From positions 124,001 through 188,000 of the forward strand of contig NZ_CP011545.1 in NCBI RefSeq assembly GCF_001021045.1: a DNA stretch of 64,000 bases, in the 5' to 3' direction. Source of the stretch: Corynebacterium testudinoris. GTDB taxonomy: Bacteria > Actinomycetota > Actinomycetes > Mycobacteriales > Mycobacteriaceae. The notes under the pieces were generated by a model. It worked only from the letters and a program-made list of their open reading frames with translations, did no database searches and had not been told where the DNA came from. Position 1 is the first letter of the stretch; each line of letters opens with the position of its first letter. Below, one piece after another: positions 21,843 to 29,683 of this stretch. The position numbers and the translations under genes are program-made.

Positions 21843-23942
21843 TCACGACTTTACGCGGGCCGCCACCACAAACGGGCCGATCTGGGAGACATCCCACAGG
21901 TCCGGGGCTCTCAGGAACGGGGCCGGGCTAAACAGCAATGCCCGGTAGCGCACGTTCGGATTATTGGGGTAAATATCCTCGGCAATGTGGGTCTTCCACC
22001 CCGACTCTGGGTGGGAAAGATCACCGCGGAAAACGAAGACATCCGGCTTGCGCCACTTGGCATCATCAAGCGACGCCGCGAACTTCTGCGGATCGGATAA
22101 CTCCGCCCAGGAACCGTTAGCCCAGGACTCGATGGTTTTGTTGCGTTCGGTGAACTCACCCAGCGGGTTGGCGTAGTGGCTGGTGAAGGCCTGGAAACCG
22201 AGGTAGGGGTTGAAAGCCATGAGGTGAATCTCGTCGGTGAGCATGACCGTGTCGGAGGGCTCGTAGCCCATCGAGCGGACCTTCTCATCGATGGCGGGGT
22301 AGTGCTTGCCGGCGTCGGGGGCGAAGCGATCAGCGCGCTCCCCGTAGCCGTCGGTGTTGGTGTAGGCCTGATCGATGCCGACCTGGTTTTCCTGCGGGAT
22401 GCGCTGGGCATAGGAAAGACCACCCAAGCTAAGGATGAGGACCATGACCATGGTGATCGTGCGGCGGGCCTTGGCACCAAAACGATCCGGGTAGAGCCAA
22501 TCCACTCCCACGAGCCGCAGTTCGGCCAAGGCCAGGACGCCGGCGGTGGCCATGACGAGCACGATGAGGATGTCGATGCGGAAGCCCAGCAACGTACTGC
22601 CGGCCAGGGTGGTGATCATTGATGCCACCGACCACAGGTAGAAGCCCAACAAGACGATGCCCATGGAGAGCACGTCATAGTCATAAGCCCGCACCACCAG
22701 ATAGATCAACCCGATGAGGCAGAGCAGACCGATGACCGTGGGGGACAGGAAGGGCAGCGGGATCTGTGTTGCCTCCGGCGGGAGGTAGTGCGGGGCAGAC
22801 GACCCGGAGTGCGGGTGCCCGGTGGCCACGCTCCACAGGTAGGGGCCCCAGGAGATCAGCGCGATGAGGATGGAGCCAATGCCGATGTAGAACAGTCGGA
22901 TCACGGGCACGAAGTTGTGGGCGTGAAGAGCGGTGAATACCGCCGCAATGGCCGTGACCGACAGGGCGACCGCGCCGGTGAACAGCGTGTACATCGTCGC
23001 CGACAGGCCCAGGTAAAGGAGGACGGCGGAGCTAGCGAACCACGAACCCAACAGAGCGCGCCGGGCCATGATGGCGGCGGCGGGGGCGCCGATGGCGACG
23101 ATCGCGCCATAAGGTTCCTCGGGGCTCATCACCAACATGATGGAGGTGCTGACCAGGGCGATCGCGGTTGCCACGGCGAGTGATCCGGTCAGTCGCTGCC
23201 ACACGGGGACGAGGATGCAGGCCGCCGCGCCCATGGAGATCAGCGCCCACGGCTGGTAGACCTCCCAGCCGGGCATGCCCAGGAAGTTGGCCAGGCGGCC
23301 GCCGCCCCAGAACCAGCCCAACGGGTAGTAGGAGGGCATGTCCGCGTAGTTCATGTCGTGGTTGCCCAAGACTTCGGTCATGCGGCCGAGGAATTGGGTG
23401 CGGAAACCCTGGTCGTACTGGATGCCGTCCAGGTACAGGCGGGTTGATGATAGTGGTACCGCGATCGTCGATACGACCAGCGCCGCGGGTGAGAGGTAGG
23501 CGACGAGGTAGGTGAGGATCACCCGCCACCGGGGGCGGGAAATCTCTAGCGCCGGGACCGGAACCGGCGTGACGTTGCCGTCTTGTCCGGGTTCCGGTTC
23601 GGCGACATCGACGGCAGTGCGGTAGCTCGCTTTCCGACGCCGCGCTGCCTTCTGCTCATCGAGCAGCCACCAGGCGATCAGCCCGCCTACCGCCACCATG
23701 ACCGCCACTGTCGCGGCGGTGGACAAGGCGTAGGTCATGTTCGACGTATTAAACGCCGGCCACGTGGTCATCCGCAGGACGAGCCAGGCGCCAAGAATGA
23801 ATACAGCACCACCGACCCAGGCGGCGGCGATGGCAACAATGGTCAGGTTCCTGCTCAGCAGGTCGCTGGTGTAACCCTCCGTGTGGAGGCGTTGAGTCTT
23901 CGCTGGGGCCGCGTCAGGGGCGGTGGTGCTGCTAGAGGACAT
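21843..23942 (-). CDS. aftA: galactan 5-O-arabinofuranosyltransferase AftA
   Basis: 699 residues: an N-terminal cytoplasmic tail, about eleven membrane helices and an external C-terminal domain, as in GT85 AftA proteins. Acidic residues in the first periplasmic loop (YDQGFRTQF region and NYADMPSYYPLGW) match the expected catalytic loop. AftA adds the first arabinofuranose residues to galactan, using decaprenylphosphoryl-arabinose. The gene lies directly upstream of embC (22 bases between) and two bases downstream of dprE2, consistent with one transcript for donor synthesis and arabinan priming. Confidence 0.93.
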   Translation of the reverse strand: MSSSSTTAPDAAPAKTQRLHTEGYTSDLLSRNLTIVAIAAAWVGGAVFILGAWLVLRMTTWPAFNTSNMTYALSTAATVAVMVAVGGLIAWWLLDEQKAARRRKASYRTAVDVAEPEPGQDGNVTPVPVPALEISRPRWRVILTYLVAYLSPAALVVSTIAVPLSSTRLYLDGIQYDQGFRTQFLGRMTEVLGNHDMNYADMPSYYPLGWFWGGGRLANFLGMPGWEVYQPWALISMGAAACILVPVWQRLTGSLAVATAIALVSTSIMLVMSPEEPYGAIVAIGAPAAAIMARRALLGSWFASSAVLLYLGLSATMYTLFTGAVALSVTAIAAVFTALHAHNFVPVIRLFYIGIGSILIALISWGPYLWSVATGHPHSGSSAPHYLPPEATQIPLPFLSPTVIGLLCLIGLIYLVVRAYDYDVLSMGIVLLGFYLWSVASMITTLAGSTLLGFRIDILIVLVMATAGVLALAELRLVGVDWLYPDRFGAKARRTITMVMVLILSLGGLSYAQRIPQENQVGIDQAYTNTDGYGERADRFAPDAGKHYPAIDEKVRSMGYEPSDTVMLTDEIHLMAFNPYLGFQAFTSHYANPLGEFTERNKTIESWANGSWAELSDPQKFAASLDDAKWRKPDVFVFRGDLSHPESGWKTHIAEDIYPNNPNVRYRALLFSPAPFLRAPDLWDVSQIGPFVVAARVKS

Positions 23943-23944
23943 GC

Positions 23945-24709
23945 CTAAAAGGGTAGCTTGCGGAAGATCTGCCGCGGCGTCAGGTTAAACACCGTGGCCA
24001 CGGCTTCGAAAGCCGGGTGCACATAGATGATGTCCTTGCCATCAATAACCGCCTTGACCGTGGCTTCCGCAACCTGGTCAACGTCGACGGTCAGCGGGGC
24101 TTCCTTATCGATGCCCGCGCTCATCTTCGTGCGCACCTGTCCCGGTCGCACCACCAGGACGTTGGCGCCGCTGCCCCGCAGGGCTTCGCCCAGCTGGGTG
24201 TAGAAGCCGTCCATGCCGGCCTTCGAGGCGCCGTAGACGAAGTTGGAGCGGCGTACGCGCACGCCCGCCACGGAGGACAACGCCACGATGGTGCCGTGGC
24301 CCTGGGCCTTGAAACGCTGACCCAGGAGGACGCCGACGGACACCGGACCGGTGTAGTTGGTCTGGGCGGACGCGACAGCTGCGGCCTGGTCTTGCCACAG
24401 CTCTTCCTGGTCACCGAGGGTGCCAAAGGCGACGATGGCGACATCAACATCACCCAGAGCGAAGGCGGTATCGATCACGCCGGGGTGGGAGGTGAAGTCG
24501 GTGGCATCGAAGTCGATGACTTCGACCTCGGAGGCGCCAGCCTGGCGCATCTGCTCCACAGCGGCGTCAATACGCGGGGAGTCCGCGCGGGCGGCGAGCA
24601 GGACGCGGGCAGGACCGCGAGACAGGAACTCCGCGACGATGCCGAGGCCGATCTCAGAGGTGCCGCCGAGGAGGAGGATATTTTGGGCTTGGCCCACTGC
24701 ATTAAGCAT
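23945..24709 (-). CDS. dprE2: decaprenylphosphoryl-2-keto-ribose reductase DprE2
   Basis: A 254-residue SDR with the cofactor motif LLGGTSEIGLG at residues 13-23 and YGASKAG (YxxxK) near residue 158. It reduces decaprenylphosphoryl-2-keto-erythro-pentose, the product of DprE1, to decaprenylphosphoryl-D-arabinose with NADH. The identification rests on the family-typical N terminus plus the invariant pairing with dprE1, whose stop lies 19 bases upstream. The neighbouring aftA and embC consume the product. Confidence 0.95.
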   Translation of the reverse strand: MLNAVGQAQNILLLGGTSEIGLGIVAEFLSRGPARVLLAARADSPRIDAAVEQMRQAGASEVEVIDFDATDFTSHPGVIDTAFALGDVDVAIVAFGTLGDQEELWQDQAAAVASAQTNYTGPVSVGVLLGQRFKAQGHGTIVALSSVAGVRVRRSNFVYGASKAGMDGFYTQLGEALRGSGANVLVVRPGQVRTKMSAGIDKEAPLTVDVDQVAEATVKAVIDGKDIIYVHPAFEAVATVFNLTPRQIFRKLPF

Positions 24710-24728
24710 GGTTCAGACTTCTCCTTTA

Positions 24729-26144
24729 TTAATTCAGTTCCAAGCGACGGGACATGTCCGACGCGAAGACACCAGTGGGATCGATCTCGTTGCGAGTCTT
24801 GAGCCAATCAGCCATGCCCGGGTACATCTGGTGGAAGTTCTCCGCCGACGTACGCGACTCCTTGGCCAGGTAGAGGCGGCCACCAAACTCCATGACCCGA
24901 CGATCGAGCTCATTGAGGAAGTCACCGAGCCCGCGCTTAATGGGGAAGTCCACGCAGACGTTCCAACCCGGCATCGGGTACGACAGCGGCGCGCGGTTAC
25001 CCTCACCGAAGAGCTTGAACACATTGAGCGCCGAGTAGTGCCCCGAGCGCTGGATGTCACGGACGATGTCCTTGAACGGCTCCACAGCCTCGCGCGGAAC
25101 CACGAACTGGTACTGCAGGAAACCCTTGGAACCATAGCCACGGTTCCACTCGCCGATGAGATCCAGCGGCTGATAGAACTGCGTGAGGTTTTGCACCTGG
25201 TTCTTGTACTCGCCGGACTTCAGCCACCACAGCTCACCAATCGCCATCATGGACAGCTTGTTCATGGTGAAAGAGGGGAAAATATCCGGGACGGTGATCA
25301 ACTGCGGCGCATTGAACTTCAACGGATCCTTGGCCAGCTTCGGGTTGAGCTCCCGCAGCTGATCCAGGGTGGCCAGGCTGCCGCGCGAGATGGCGGCGCG
25401 ACCCAGGCGAGGCTCCGGGGAGATGGCATCAAACCAGGCGGAAGAATAGGTGTAGTTCTTCTCCGAGCCGTCGGAGTGGAACTCCACCGTCTCATCCAGG
25501 TTGGCCGTGAGGTCACCATCGGCGATGAAGTAGGCGGTCTCCGTGCGCGTCATCTTGATCGTGGCGCGCAGGATGATGCCGGTCAGGCCCATGCCGCCGA
25601 CCGTGGCCCAGAACAGCGTGCCGTCCGGGTCATCGGCGGAGCCTTCCGGCTCCAGGTGGAGGACGCGCCCATCGGCGACGAGCAGCTCCATGGATGCCAC
25701 GTGATCGCCGAAGGAACCAGCGGAGTGATGGTTCTTGCCGTGAATATCAGGGCCAATGGCGCCACCGATGGTCACCTGGCGGGTACCCGGAAGCACCGGA
25801 ACCCACAGGCCATAGGGGAGGGCAGCCTTCATCAGCTGATCCAAGGTCACGCCACCATCAACATCGACGGTCGCGGTATCCGGATCAATGGAGTGGATCC
25901 GGTTGAGGGCCTGCATATCGATGACCAGGCCGCCAGCGTTTTGGGCCGGGTCGCCGTAGGAGCGGCCCATGCCGCGAGCGATGACGCCGCGGCGGAGGTG
26001 GAGGGGCTTGTCAGAGTTCTCGTCAGCGACCTGCTTGACGGCGCTGATGATGGTCTCGACGTCCGGGGTGGAAAGGACATGGGCGGTGGTAGCCGCCGTT
26101 CGACCCCAGCCGGAGAGGGACTGTTCTGTGGTGTGGAGTTCCAT
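24729..26144 (-). CDS. dprE1: decaprenylphosphoryl-ribose 2'-oxidase DprE1
   Basis: 471 residues with an N-terminal FAD-binding (VAO-type) domain ([12 protein letters not shown] near residue 60, [22 protein letters not shown] near residues 119-140) and a C-terminal substrate domain. The cysteine that benzothiazinones attack in the mycobacterial enzyme is conserved in GWNVCVDFP, about residue 397 here. DprE1 oxidises the C2' hydroxyl of decaprenylphosphoryl ribose; DprE2 then reduces it to the arabinose epimer. First gene of the dprE1-dprE2-aftA-embC run, so its promoter should lie in the intergenic region above 26145. Confidence 0.96.
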   Translation of the reverse strand: MELHTTEQSLSGWGRTAATTAHVLSTPDVETIISAVKQVADENSDKPLHLRRGVIARGMGRSYGDPAQNAGGLVIDMQALNRIHSIDPDTATVDVDGGVTLDQLMKAALPYGLWVPVLPGTRQVTIGGAIGPDIHGKNHHSAGSFGDHVASMELLVADGRVLHLEPEGSADDPDGTLFWATVGGMGLTGIILRATIKMTRTETAYFIADGDLTANLDETVEFHSDGSEKNYTYSSAWFDAISPEPRLGRAAISRGSLATLDQLRELNPKLAKDPLKFNAPQLITVPDIFPSFTMNKLSMMAIGELWWLKSGEYKNQVQNLTQFYQPLDLIGEWNRGYGSKGFLQYQFVVPREAVEPFKDIVRDIQRSGHYSALNVFKLFGEGNRAPLSYPMPGWNVCVDFPIKRGLGDFLNELDRRVMEFGGRLYLAKESRTSAENFHQMYPGMADWLKTRNEIDPTGVFASDMSRRLELN

Positions 26145-26441
26145 CTTCCAATTCTTCTGTCGACGGATGAATACACGAATGAATGCACCTCGAGCCTACC
26201 CGCGCGGGTCTAGCCGCCCCCAGAGCAAGTACTGCGGAATAGCTGTGATCCTTGCCCGATTGCGGCCCACAATGGATGGTCGGTCACCTTTCTCCCCGGC
26301 GTGTCGTCCCGAGAGGGTGAGGCCCGCCACTGGAATTCCCCCGACCTGCGCCTTATCGACGTCCGTGGGGCCAGCGTTAACACATGGGGTGAAAGTTGGC
26401 GACAATTTCACAAAAAATCGGGCGTGTGTAACGTTCGCTGC
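26145..26441. other. intergenic region upstream of dprE1
   Basis: About 300 bases with no convincing gene. A 71-codon minus-strand frame at 26196-26411 has a poor GTG start and no recognisable product. The region must contain the dprE1 promoter on the minus strand, but I could not place clear -35/-10 hexamers. The plus-strand elements begin just after it. Confidence 0.5.
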
Positions 26442-26470
26442 TTGCTTTTCGATTCGCGATACCCTATTCT
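26442..26470 (+). promoter_or_regulatory. candidate promoter for a small RNA
   Basis: TTGCTT at 26442-26447 and TATTCT at 26465-26470 are separated by 17 bases, a good sigma-A-type spacing. The predicted start would be near 26477. No ordinary gene begins behind it; instead a terminator hairpin ends at about 26590. Confidence 0.45.
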
Positions 26471-26476
26471 GTGAGA

Positions 26477-26590
26477 CAAGCGAAACGAGTTAGTGGTATC
26501 AATGCCCGATGCATATTATGCGCGCTTGTTTTAGCTCAGCCATGTTAGAGCTTGGCATCTGGCCTGCGGAATTAGTTCTGCGGGCCTTTT
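26477..26590 (+). ncRNA. candidate structured small RNA, about 114 nt
   Basis: Sequence between a promoter-like pair (26442-26470) and an intrinsic terminator. Three helices can be drawn: ACAAGCG near 26476-26482 with CGCTTGT at 26523-26529; AGCTC at 26533-26537 with GAGCT at 26548-26552; and the terminator stem 26561-26571 with 26576-26586, 11 pairs including two G-U, loop TTAG, followed by TTTT. The second helix resembles a tRNA D-arm, but no acceptor or T-arm exists. A weak coding frame at 26509-26769 runs through the terminator and is not credible. Expression is not known; this is a prediction from structure alone. Confidence 0.4.
26561..26590 (+). terminator. intrinsic terminator of the candidate small RNA
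   Basis: GGCCTGCGGAA (26561-26571), loop TTAG, TTCTGCGGGCC (26576-26586), then TTTT. Eleven base pairs in RNA counting two G-U pairs. Confidence 0.6.
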
Positions 26591-26593
26591 GCT

Positions 26594-26611
26594 TACCCCC
26601 GATCGGGGGTA
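26594..26611. promoter_or_regulatory. 18-bp perfect palindrome, possible operator
   Basis: TACCCCCGA followed by its exact reverse complement TCGGGGGTA. The C-run/G-run form with flanking TA recalls CsoR/RcnR-type operators, but no regulator of that family is nearby. It lies just after the small-RNA terminator and about 130 bases before the promoter of the 36-codon gene, so what it controls is unclear. Confidence 0.4.
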
Positions 26612-26700
26612 GTTGTCCTGACTTTTCATGCAACTGTTTTATAACGATCGGCCCCGCAAATTTCGCGCCTGACGTTTGGAAACGGCGCGGGACGAATACT

Positions 26701-26722
26701 TTCCGCGATTTGAATCGCGGAA
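26701..26722. promoter_or_regulatory. 22-bp palindrome, likely operator of the 36-codon gene
   Basis: Two perfect 10-base arms, TTCCGCGATT and AATCGCGGAA, separated by TG. It ends 18 bases before the -35-like hexamer TTGCCC of the following promoter, and a further half-site CGCGGAA (26751-26757) lies inside that promoter's spacer. This arrangement suggests a dimeric regulator acting on the small gene at 26827. Confidence 0.5.
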
Positions 26723-26740
26723 CCTGGGTGGACGCTGGGT

Positions 26741-26770
26741 TTGCCCTCGCCGCGGAAAGTTTGCGATAGT
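26741..26770 (+). promoter_or_regulatory. candidate promoter of the 36-codon gene
   Basis: TTGCCC at 26741-26746 and GATAGT at 26765-26770, 18 bases apart; the overlapping TAGTAT (26767-26772) is an alternative -10. The leader to the start codon would be about 50 bases. Confidence 0.45.
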
Positions 26771-26826
26771 ATAGCTACGGAGCAAGTCAGACGGCTTGTT
26801 CGAAACACTACGAAAGGGCTACTAAC

Positions 26827-26937
26827 ATGGCTTCCCTCATCGAGACTCTTGCAACCAACCTTCAGGGCGTTATCGTCGGCCTGTTCACCGCCATCTCCAA
26901 CACCGTTGGCGACCTGTCCTCCGACATCTTCGCCTAA
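26827..26937 (+). CDS. very small acidic amphipathic peptide, 36 aa
   Basis: ATG at 26827 follows a GAAAGG site by nine bases, and an independent terminator follows at 26983-27010. The peptide (starting MASLIETLATNLQG, ending LSSDIFA) has three acidic residues, no lysine or arginine, no cysteine and no signal peptide. Hydrophobic residues recur every three to four positions, giving an amphipathic helix. Size, acidity and lack of a signal recall the PorA/PorH-type channel peptides of the corynebacterial outer membrane, but I do not recognise a specific homologue. Its position beside arabinogalactan genes fits an envelope role. Strong signals at both ends make it likely to be expressed. Confidence 0.65.
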   Translation: MASLIETLATNLQGVIVGLFTAISNTVGDLSSDIFA

Positions 26938-26982
26938 GAAGATCTAGGAAGACGCTAGGCCCTTTGGGAATAGCGCCGAATG

Positions 26983-27010
26983 ACCCCAGGCTTTATGCCT
27001 GGGGTTTTTT
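26983..27010 (+). terminator. intrinsic terminator of the 36-codon gene
   Basis: CCCCAGGC (26984-26991), loop TTTAT, GCCTGGGG (26997-27004), then six T. A textbook rho-independent terminator 46 bases after the stop codon. Confidence 0.85.
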
Positions 27011-27133
27011 CATGCCCGGATCCGCCTCCGCAGCGACACTGGCGGGTCCCTAGGGCGCTGAACTGGGACGTTGCCAGGATATTCACATTAGGCCCTCTTC
27101 ATGCGGGAATGCCTCTGATCGCGGTTTTGGCCG

Positions 27134-27162
27134 TTGCGGTGGCCTGCAACCCTTGGCATTAT
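27134..27162 (+). promoter_or_regulatory. candidate promoter of the 47-codon gene
   Basis: TTGCGG at 27134-27139 and CATTAT at 27157-27162, 17 bases apart. The leader of about 53 bases contains a small hairpin (GGGCAG at 27173-27178 with CTGCCC at 27189-27194). Confidence 0.4.
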
Positions 27163-27221
27163 GGCGCTCAAGGGGCAGTTCGGAAGTTCTGCCCGAAGGG
27201 AAATAAAGAGAGGACACGCCT

Positions 27222-27365
27222 ATGTTTATTGTTGACCTGTTCAAGGCCACCCTGGATGCACTGCGCGGCGGCTTCGATGTCGCAGCCGGTTCCGCTCGCG
27301 GCGCTTTCAGCGTCGCCGGCGACTACGTGCAGGACCTGGTTGGCATCGCCACCTCTTCGTACTAA
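27222..27365 (+). CDS. very small amphipathic peptide, 47 aa
   Basis: ATG at 27222 is preceded by AGAGAGGA at a good distance. The peptide starts MFIVDLFKATLDALRGG and ends VGIATSSY. Acidic residues fall at 5, 12 and 19 and basic ones at 8 and 15, a seven-residue periodicity that places charge on one helical face and Phe/Leu/Val/Ile on the other. Net charge is about -2; no signal peptide, no cysteine. The C-terminal Ser/Thr residues could be acylation sites as in O-mycoloylated porin peptides, which is speculation. It lies 284 bases after the 36-codon gene with its own promoter and a 48-bp palindromic terminator, so the two genes seem to be separately transcribed. Confidence 0.65.
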   Translation: MFIVDLFKATLDALRGGFDVAAGSARGAFSVAGDYVQDLVGIATSSY

Positions 27366-27386
27366 GCACTACGAAGCAACACGCTA

Positions 27387-27434
27387 AAGCAGTTGGGCCC
27401 CACCACTTGTACAAGTGGTGGGGCCCAACTGCTT
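27387..27434. terminator. 48-bp perfect palindrome, bidirectional terminator
   Basis: Two exact 24-base complementary arms with no spacer (centre between 27410 and 27411). It separates the convergent ends of the 47-codon gene and the minus-strand gene ending at 27447. There is no long T-run, but a stem of this strength between convergent genes most likely stops transcription both ways. Confidence 0.7.
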
Positions 27435-27446
27435 GTCTATGAGCTG

Positions 27447-27698
27447 CTACAGGTCGAGGATGTCCCTGATCTCGGCGGGCAGTTCCTCTTGGCTGGTGAT
27501 CTGGGGCTGTCCTGACGCCGCATATTCTCGGAGCAGGCGGTAAACGGTGCCGCGCTCGTGGCTGTCGAGGATCGGTAGCTCTTGAGCCAGCATCCGGGTC
27601 ATGAGGTCATTGAGGGGGAGGTTGGTTTCCTCGGCGGCGATGAAACGGCCCTCATACTGGTCCTTCTCGGGGTCGAAGCCCTTGTTTCTTCCGAACAT
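27447..27698 (-). CDS. hypothetical protein, 83 aa
   Basis: Starts at the ATG 27698 (a longer frame from 27731 would overlap the start of the divergent gene). The product begins MFGRNKGFDPEKDQYEGRF, is highly charged and appears fully helical, with a middle segment about a leucine- and arginine-rich helix (HERGTVYRLLREYAAS). No motif recognised. Divergent from the membrane protein gene at 27730 with about 30 bases between starts. A cytoplasmic protein of unknown function, with ordinary corynebacterial codon use. Confidence 0.65.
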   Translation of the reverse strand: MFGRNKGFDPEKDQYEGRFIAAEETNLPLNDLMTRMLAQELPILDSHERGTVYRLLREYAASGQPQITSQEELPAEIRDILDL

Positions 27699-27729
27699 AT
27701 CCACCAGGGTAGCCGCTAGGATGAGTGCC

Positions 27730-28236
27730 ATGACTGACTACTACAGCCTCGATGACACCTTGGCCGGACGCGTGGCTCAAGCTAGCGTCGCCGGAACCAT
27801 CATGTCTTTGCCCGACTACATCGAATCGAAGTTTCTCCGCTTTCTTGTTGGCACCGGCATTTTCACTGTTGGTATGGCTTCGGTAGCTGTCCTCAACGCA
27901 CTTGATGATGACCCGGACAACGATCTTTCCGTCGTCGCAGATAATCTGCGCCGGTCGATTGGGGATATTGGTAAAACTGCAGGTCCCGAGTGGGAACTCA
28001 AGGCCGGTGACATTAGCGTCGACTCCCCAGCTCGCACGTGGCTGATTATTGGCGGGGTTGGTGTCGTCTCTGCCGGGCTGCTCAAGCTGGATGGGATGAT
28101 GCGGCGATCCATGGTTAAGAGCTTGCGCAAGCGAGGGGTCAAACGCCCCAACACGGTCTTGGGAGTGATCGCCGGAGTGAGCGTGTTCGCGCTGTCCGAG
28201 CTCAGCCACCGCCAGCGCGTTGAGCTCGCGGAGTGA
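27730..28236 (+). CDS. hypothetical membrane protein, 168 aa
   Basis: Chosen start ATG 27730, preceded by AGGA; another ATG at 27721 would add three residues. Three hydrophobic segments are visible, about residues 37-57 (FLVGTGIFTVGMASVAV), 101-120 (TWLIIGGVGVVSAGLL) and 142-158 (VLGVIAGVSVFALSEL), with a basic loop KSLRKRGVKRPN between the last two. No family recognised. The stop overlaps the GTG of the next gene by four bases, so the two are translationally coupled. Confidence 0.72.
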   Translation: MTDYYSLDDTLAGRVAQASVAGTIMSLPDYIESKFLRFLVGTGIFTVGMASVAVLNALDDDPDNDLSVVADNLRRSIGDIGKTAGPEWELKAGDISVDSPARTWLIIGGVGVVSAGLLKLDGMMRRSMVKSLRKRGVKRPNTVLGVIAGVSVFALSELSHRQRVELAE

Positions 28237-28736
28237 CTGTGGAACATCCGCTGATCGCGGTCGTCGATAAGCAACCCGACTGCACCGTCGTGTGGCACGT
28301 ACAGACCGCCCCCGATGGTCCGTCCGCCTCCGGCATGCTCGCGGGAGCATGGATCGTCGGCGACGGCTTCGTCGACCCCGACCGCCTCGGCGACCTCACT
28401 GCCAGCGCCTACGTCCTGGACACCGCGCAGCCACTCACCGAGCTTGTGGGTGCCCTTCTTGCCGCCGTCGCCGACATCAAGGCGGCAGTAACCGCCGCCA
28501 AGGAGGACAACCCGAAGCTGACGGCGCCGGTGTGGGCAGTGCCGTCGGGGACGGTGGACGCAGAAAAGCTGCGGGACGCGTACCGCGGCGAACCAGTCGC
28601 GGAGAACGCCTGGGTGTATGCGACGGCCGTCGCGGAGCTGGTCGAGGCATGGCACACCATCGAAGGCCAGCGCCGATCCCGGAAATTCCTGCAGGAAGCG
28701 CTCGGGGCACAGACGCGCCCGTTCCCGCTGCCGTAG
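28233..28736 (+). CDS. hypothetical protein, 167 aa
   Basis: Starts with GTG in a GTGA overlap with the preceding membrane protein gene. The 167-residue product is soluble, alanine-rich and without recognisable motif; residues 70-95 form a likely helix (LTELVGALLAAVADIKAAV), and the C terminus is basic. Coupling to the membrane protein gene suggests a shared process, but none can be named. Confidence 0.68.
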   Translation: MTVEHPLIAVVDKQPDCTVVWHVQTAPDGPSASGMLAGAWIVGDGFVDPDRLGDLTASAYVLDTAQPLTELVGALLAAVADIKAAVTAAKEDNPKLTAPVWAVPSGTVDAEKLRDAYRGEPVAENAWVYATAVAELVEAWHTIEGQRRSRKFLQEALGAQTRPFPLP

Positions 28737-28777
28737 GATTCTGCGCTACCGGCGGGCTTCTCGCTACCCTGGAAAGC

Positions 28778-29656
28778 ATGTCCAGCAACGGTGCCGCCAA
28801 CGTCGTCGTCGATCTGGCGACCGCTCGCCAGCGACGCCAGCGAACCGCCCGCACCATCATCCTGCGCGCCTCCAACATTCGCGCCGATGAGGAAGTGCAC
28901 CGCCACATCGGTGTCAACGACAGCCTCCACCTCGCCGATTTGCATGAGATTCTGGTCACCACCTTCGGCCTTGGGGAGGACACCGGCGCAACGCCGTGGC
29001 ACTTCAGCCAGGCCGGTGATCGGGACGAGCGCATCGACGCCGCCGATGCCATCCACACCCACCTCCGCAGCGAAGGCGACACCCTCGCCTACCACTGGGG
29101 GTTGTGGGTCATCGACATCTCGGCCATCGAGTCATACCCGCGCGACGCCGGCACCCCCCGGGCACTGTGCGTCGGCGGTTCCGGCTCCTTCGGCGGGCAA
29201 GGCTTCGACCTTGCTGACATCAACGCCCAACTCACCGGCACCACCACCATCCGCGAGGTCCTCGCCGCCACGAACAGCGAGGTCAGAAGCCTGATCGACC
29301 GCAGTGGCATCTTCGACTTCGTTCCCTTGCTGCAAGCGCTCGACCTCACCCGGCCCGGCTCGTTGCCCGCCGACGTGTCCGCCGTCCTCGACCAATTGCC
29401 CGTGGAAACCGACCCCATGGAGCGCGACGCGTTCTGGGCCATCGTCCTCGCCCTGGCCTGCATGGGCGATGAAGCGATGTCCAACCACGTCCTCGAAGCC
29501 ACCATGGGCGGCCTCGGTTGGCCCCTCGACGGACCCGCCACCCGCGCCGCCTGCGTCGAGTCGCTGCGCGTGCTTTCCGACGTCGGCGCCTACGGCACCG
29601 ATGCCCTCTCACCCGTCGACCGCCTCGATTTCTACCGCGAGCTCCTTAGAGCCTGA
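28778..29656 (+). CDS. PRiA4b ORF-3-like domain protein
   Basis: 292 residues from the ATG at 28778. The first 150 residues resemble the plasmid pRiA4b ORF-3-like domain: a strand RTIILRASNIR, then HRHIGVNDSLHLADLHEILVTTF, then TPWHFSQ and a late turn. The domain occurs in plasmid and IS-linked proteins and in free-standing bacterial proteins; its biochemical role is unknown. The last 140 residues are helical with no match I know. No transposase or plasmid gene is nearby, so there is no sign that it is mobile. Confidence 0.6.
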   Translation: MSSNGAANVVVDLATARQRRQRTARTIILRASNIRADEEVHRHIGVNDSLHLADLHEILVTTFGLGEDTGATPWHFSQAGDRDERIDAADAIHTHLRSEGDTLAYHWGLWVIDISAIESYPRDAGTPRALCVGGSGSFGGQGFDLADINAQLTGTTTIREVLAATNSEVRSLIDRSGIFDFVPLLQALDLTRPGSLPADVSAVLDQLPVETDPMERDAFWAIVLALACMGDEAMSNHVLEATMGGLGWPLDGPATRAACVESLRVLSDVGAYGTDALSPVDRLDFYRELLRA

Positions 29657-29683
29657 CACCTTGTACAGGTAGGGTGTTCTCTC

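Noticed and set aside
26196..26411. 71-codon minus-strand frame upstream of dprE1
   Set aside because: Weak GTG start, no motif, and it lies where the dprE1 promoter is expected.
26531..26556. tRNA-like D-arm (TAGCTCAG...TTAGAGC)
   Set aside because: No acceptor stem, anticodon arm or T-arm can be built around it, so it is not a tRNA gene.
26509..26769. 86-codon plus-strand frame before the 36-codon gene
   Set aside because: It runs through a terminator, two palindromes and the next promoter and has no ribosome site.
26980..27387. 135-codon frame over the second small-peptide region
   Set aside because: Starts inside the first terminator and covers the second peptide gene in another frame with cysteine/proline-rich composition.
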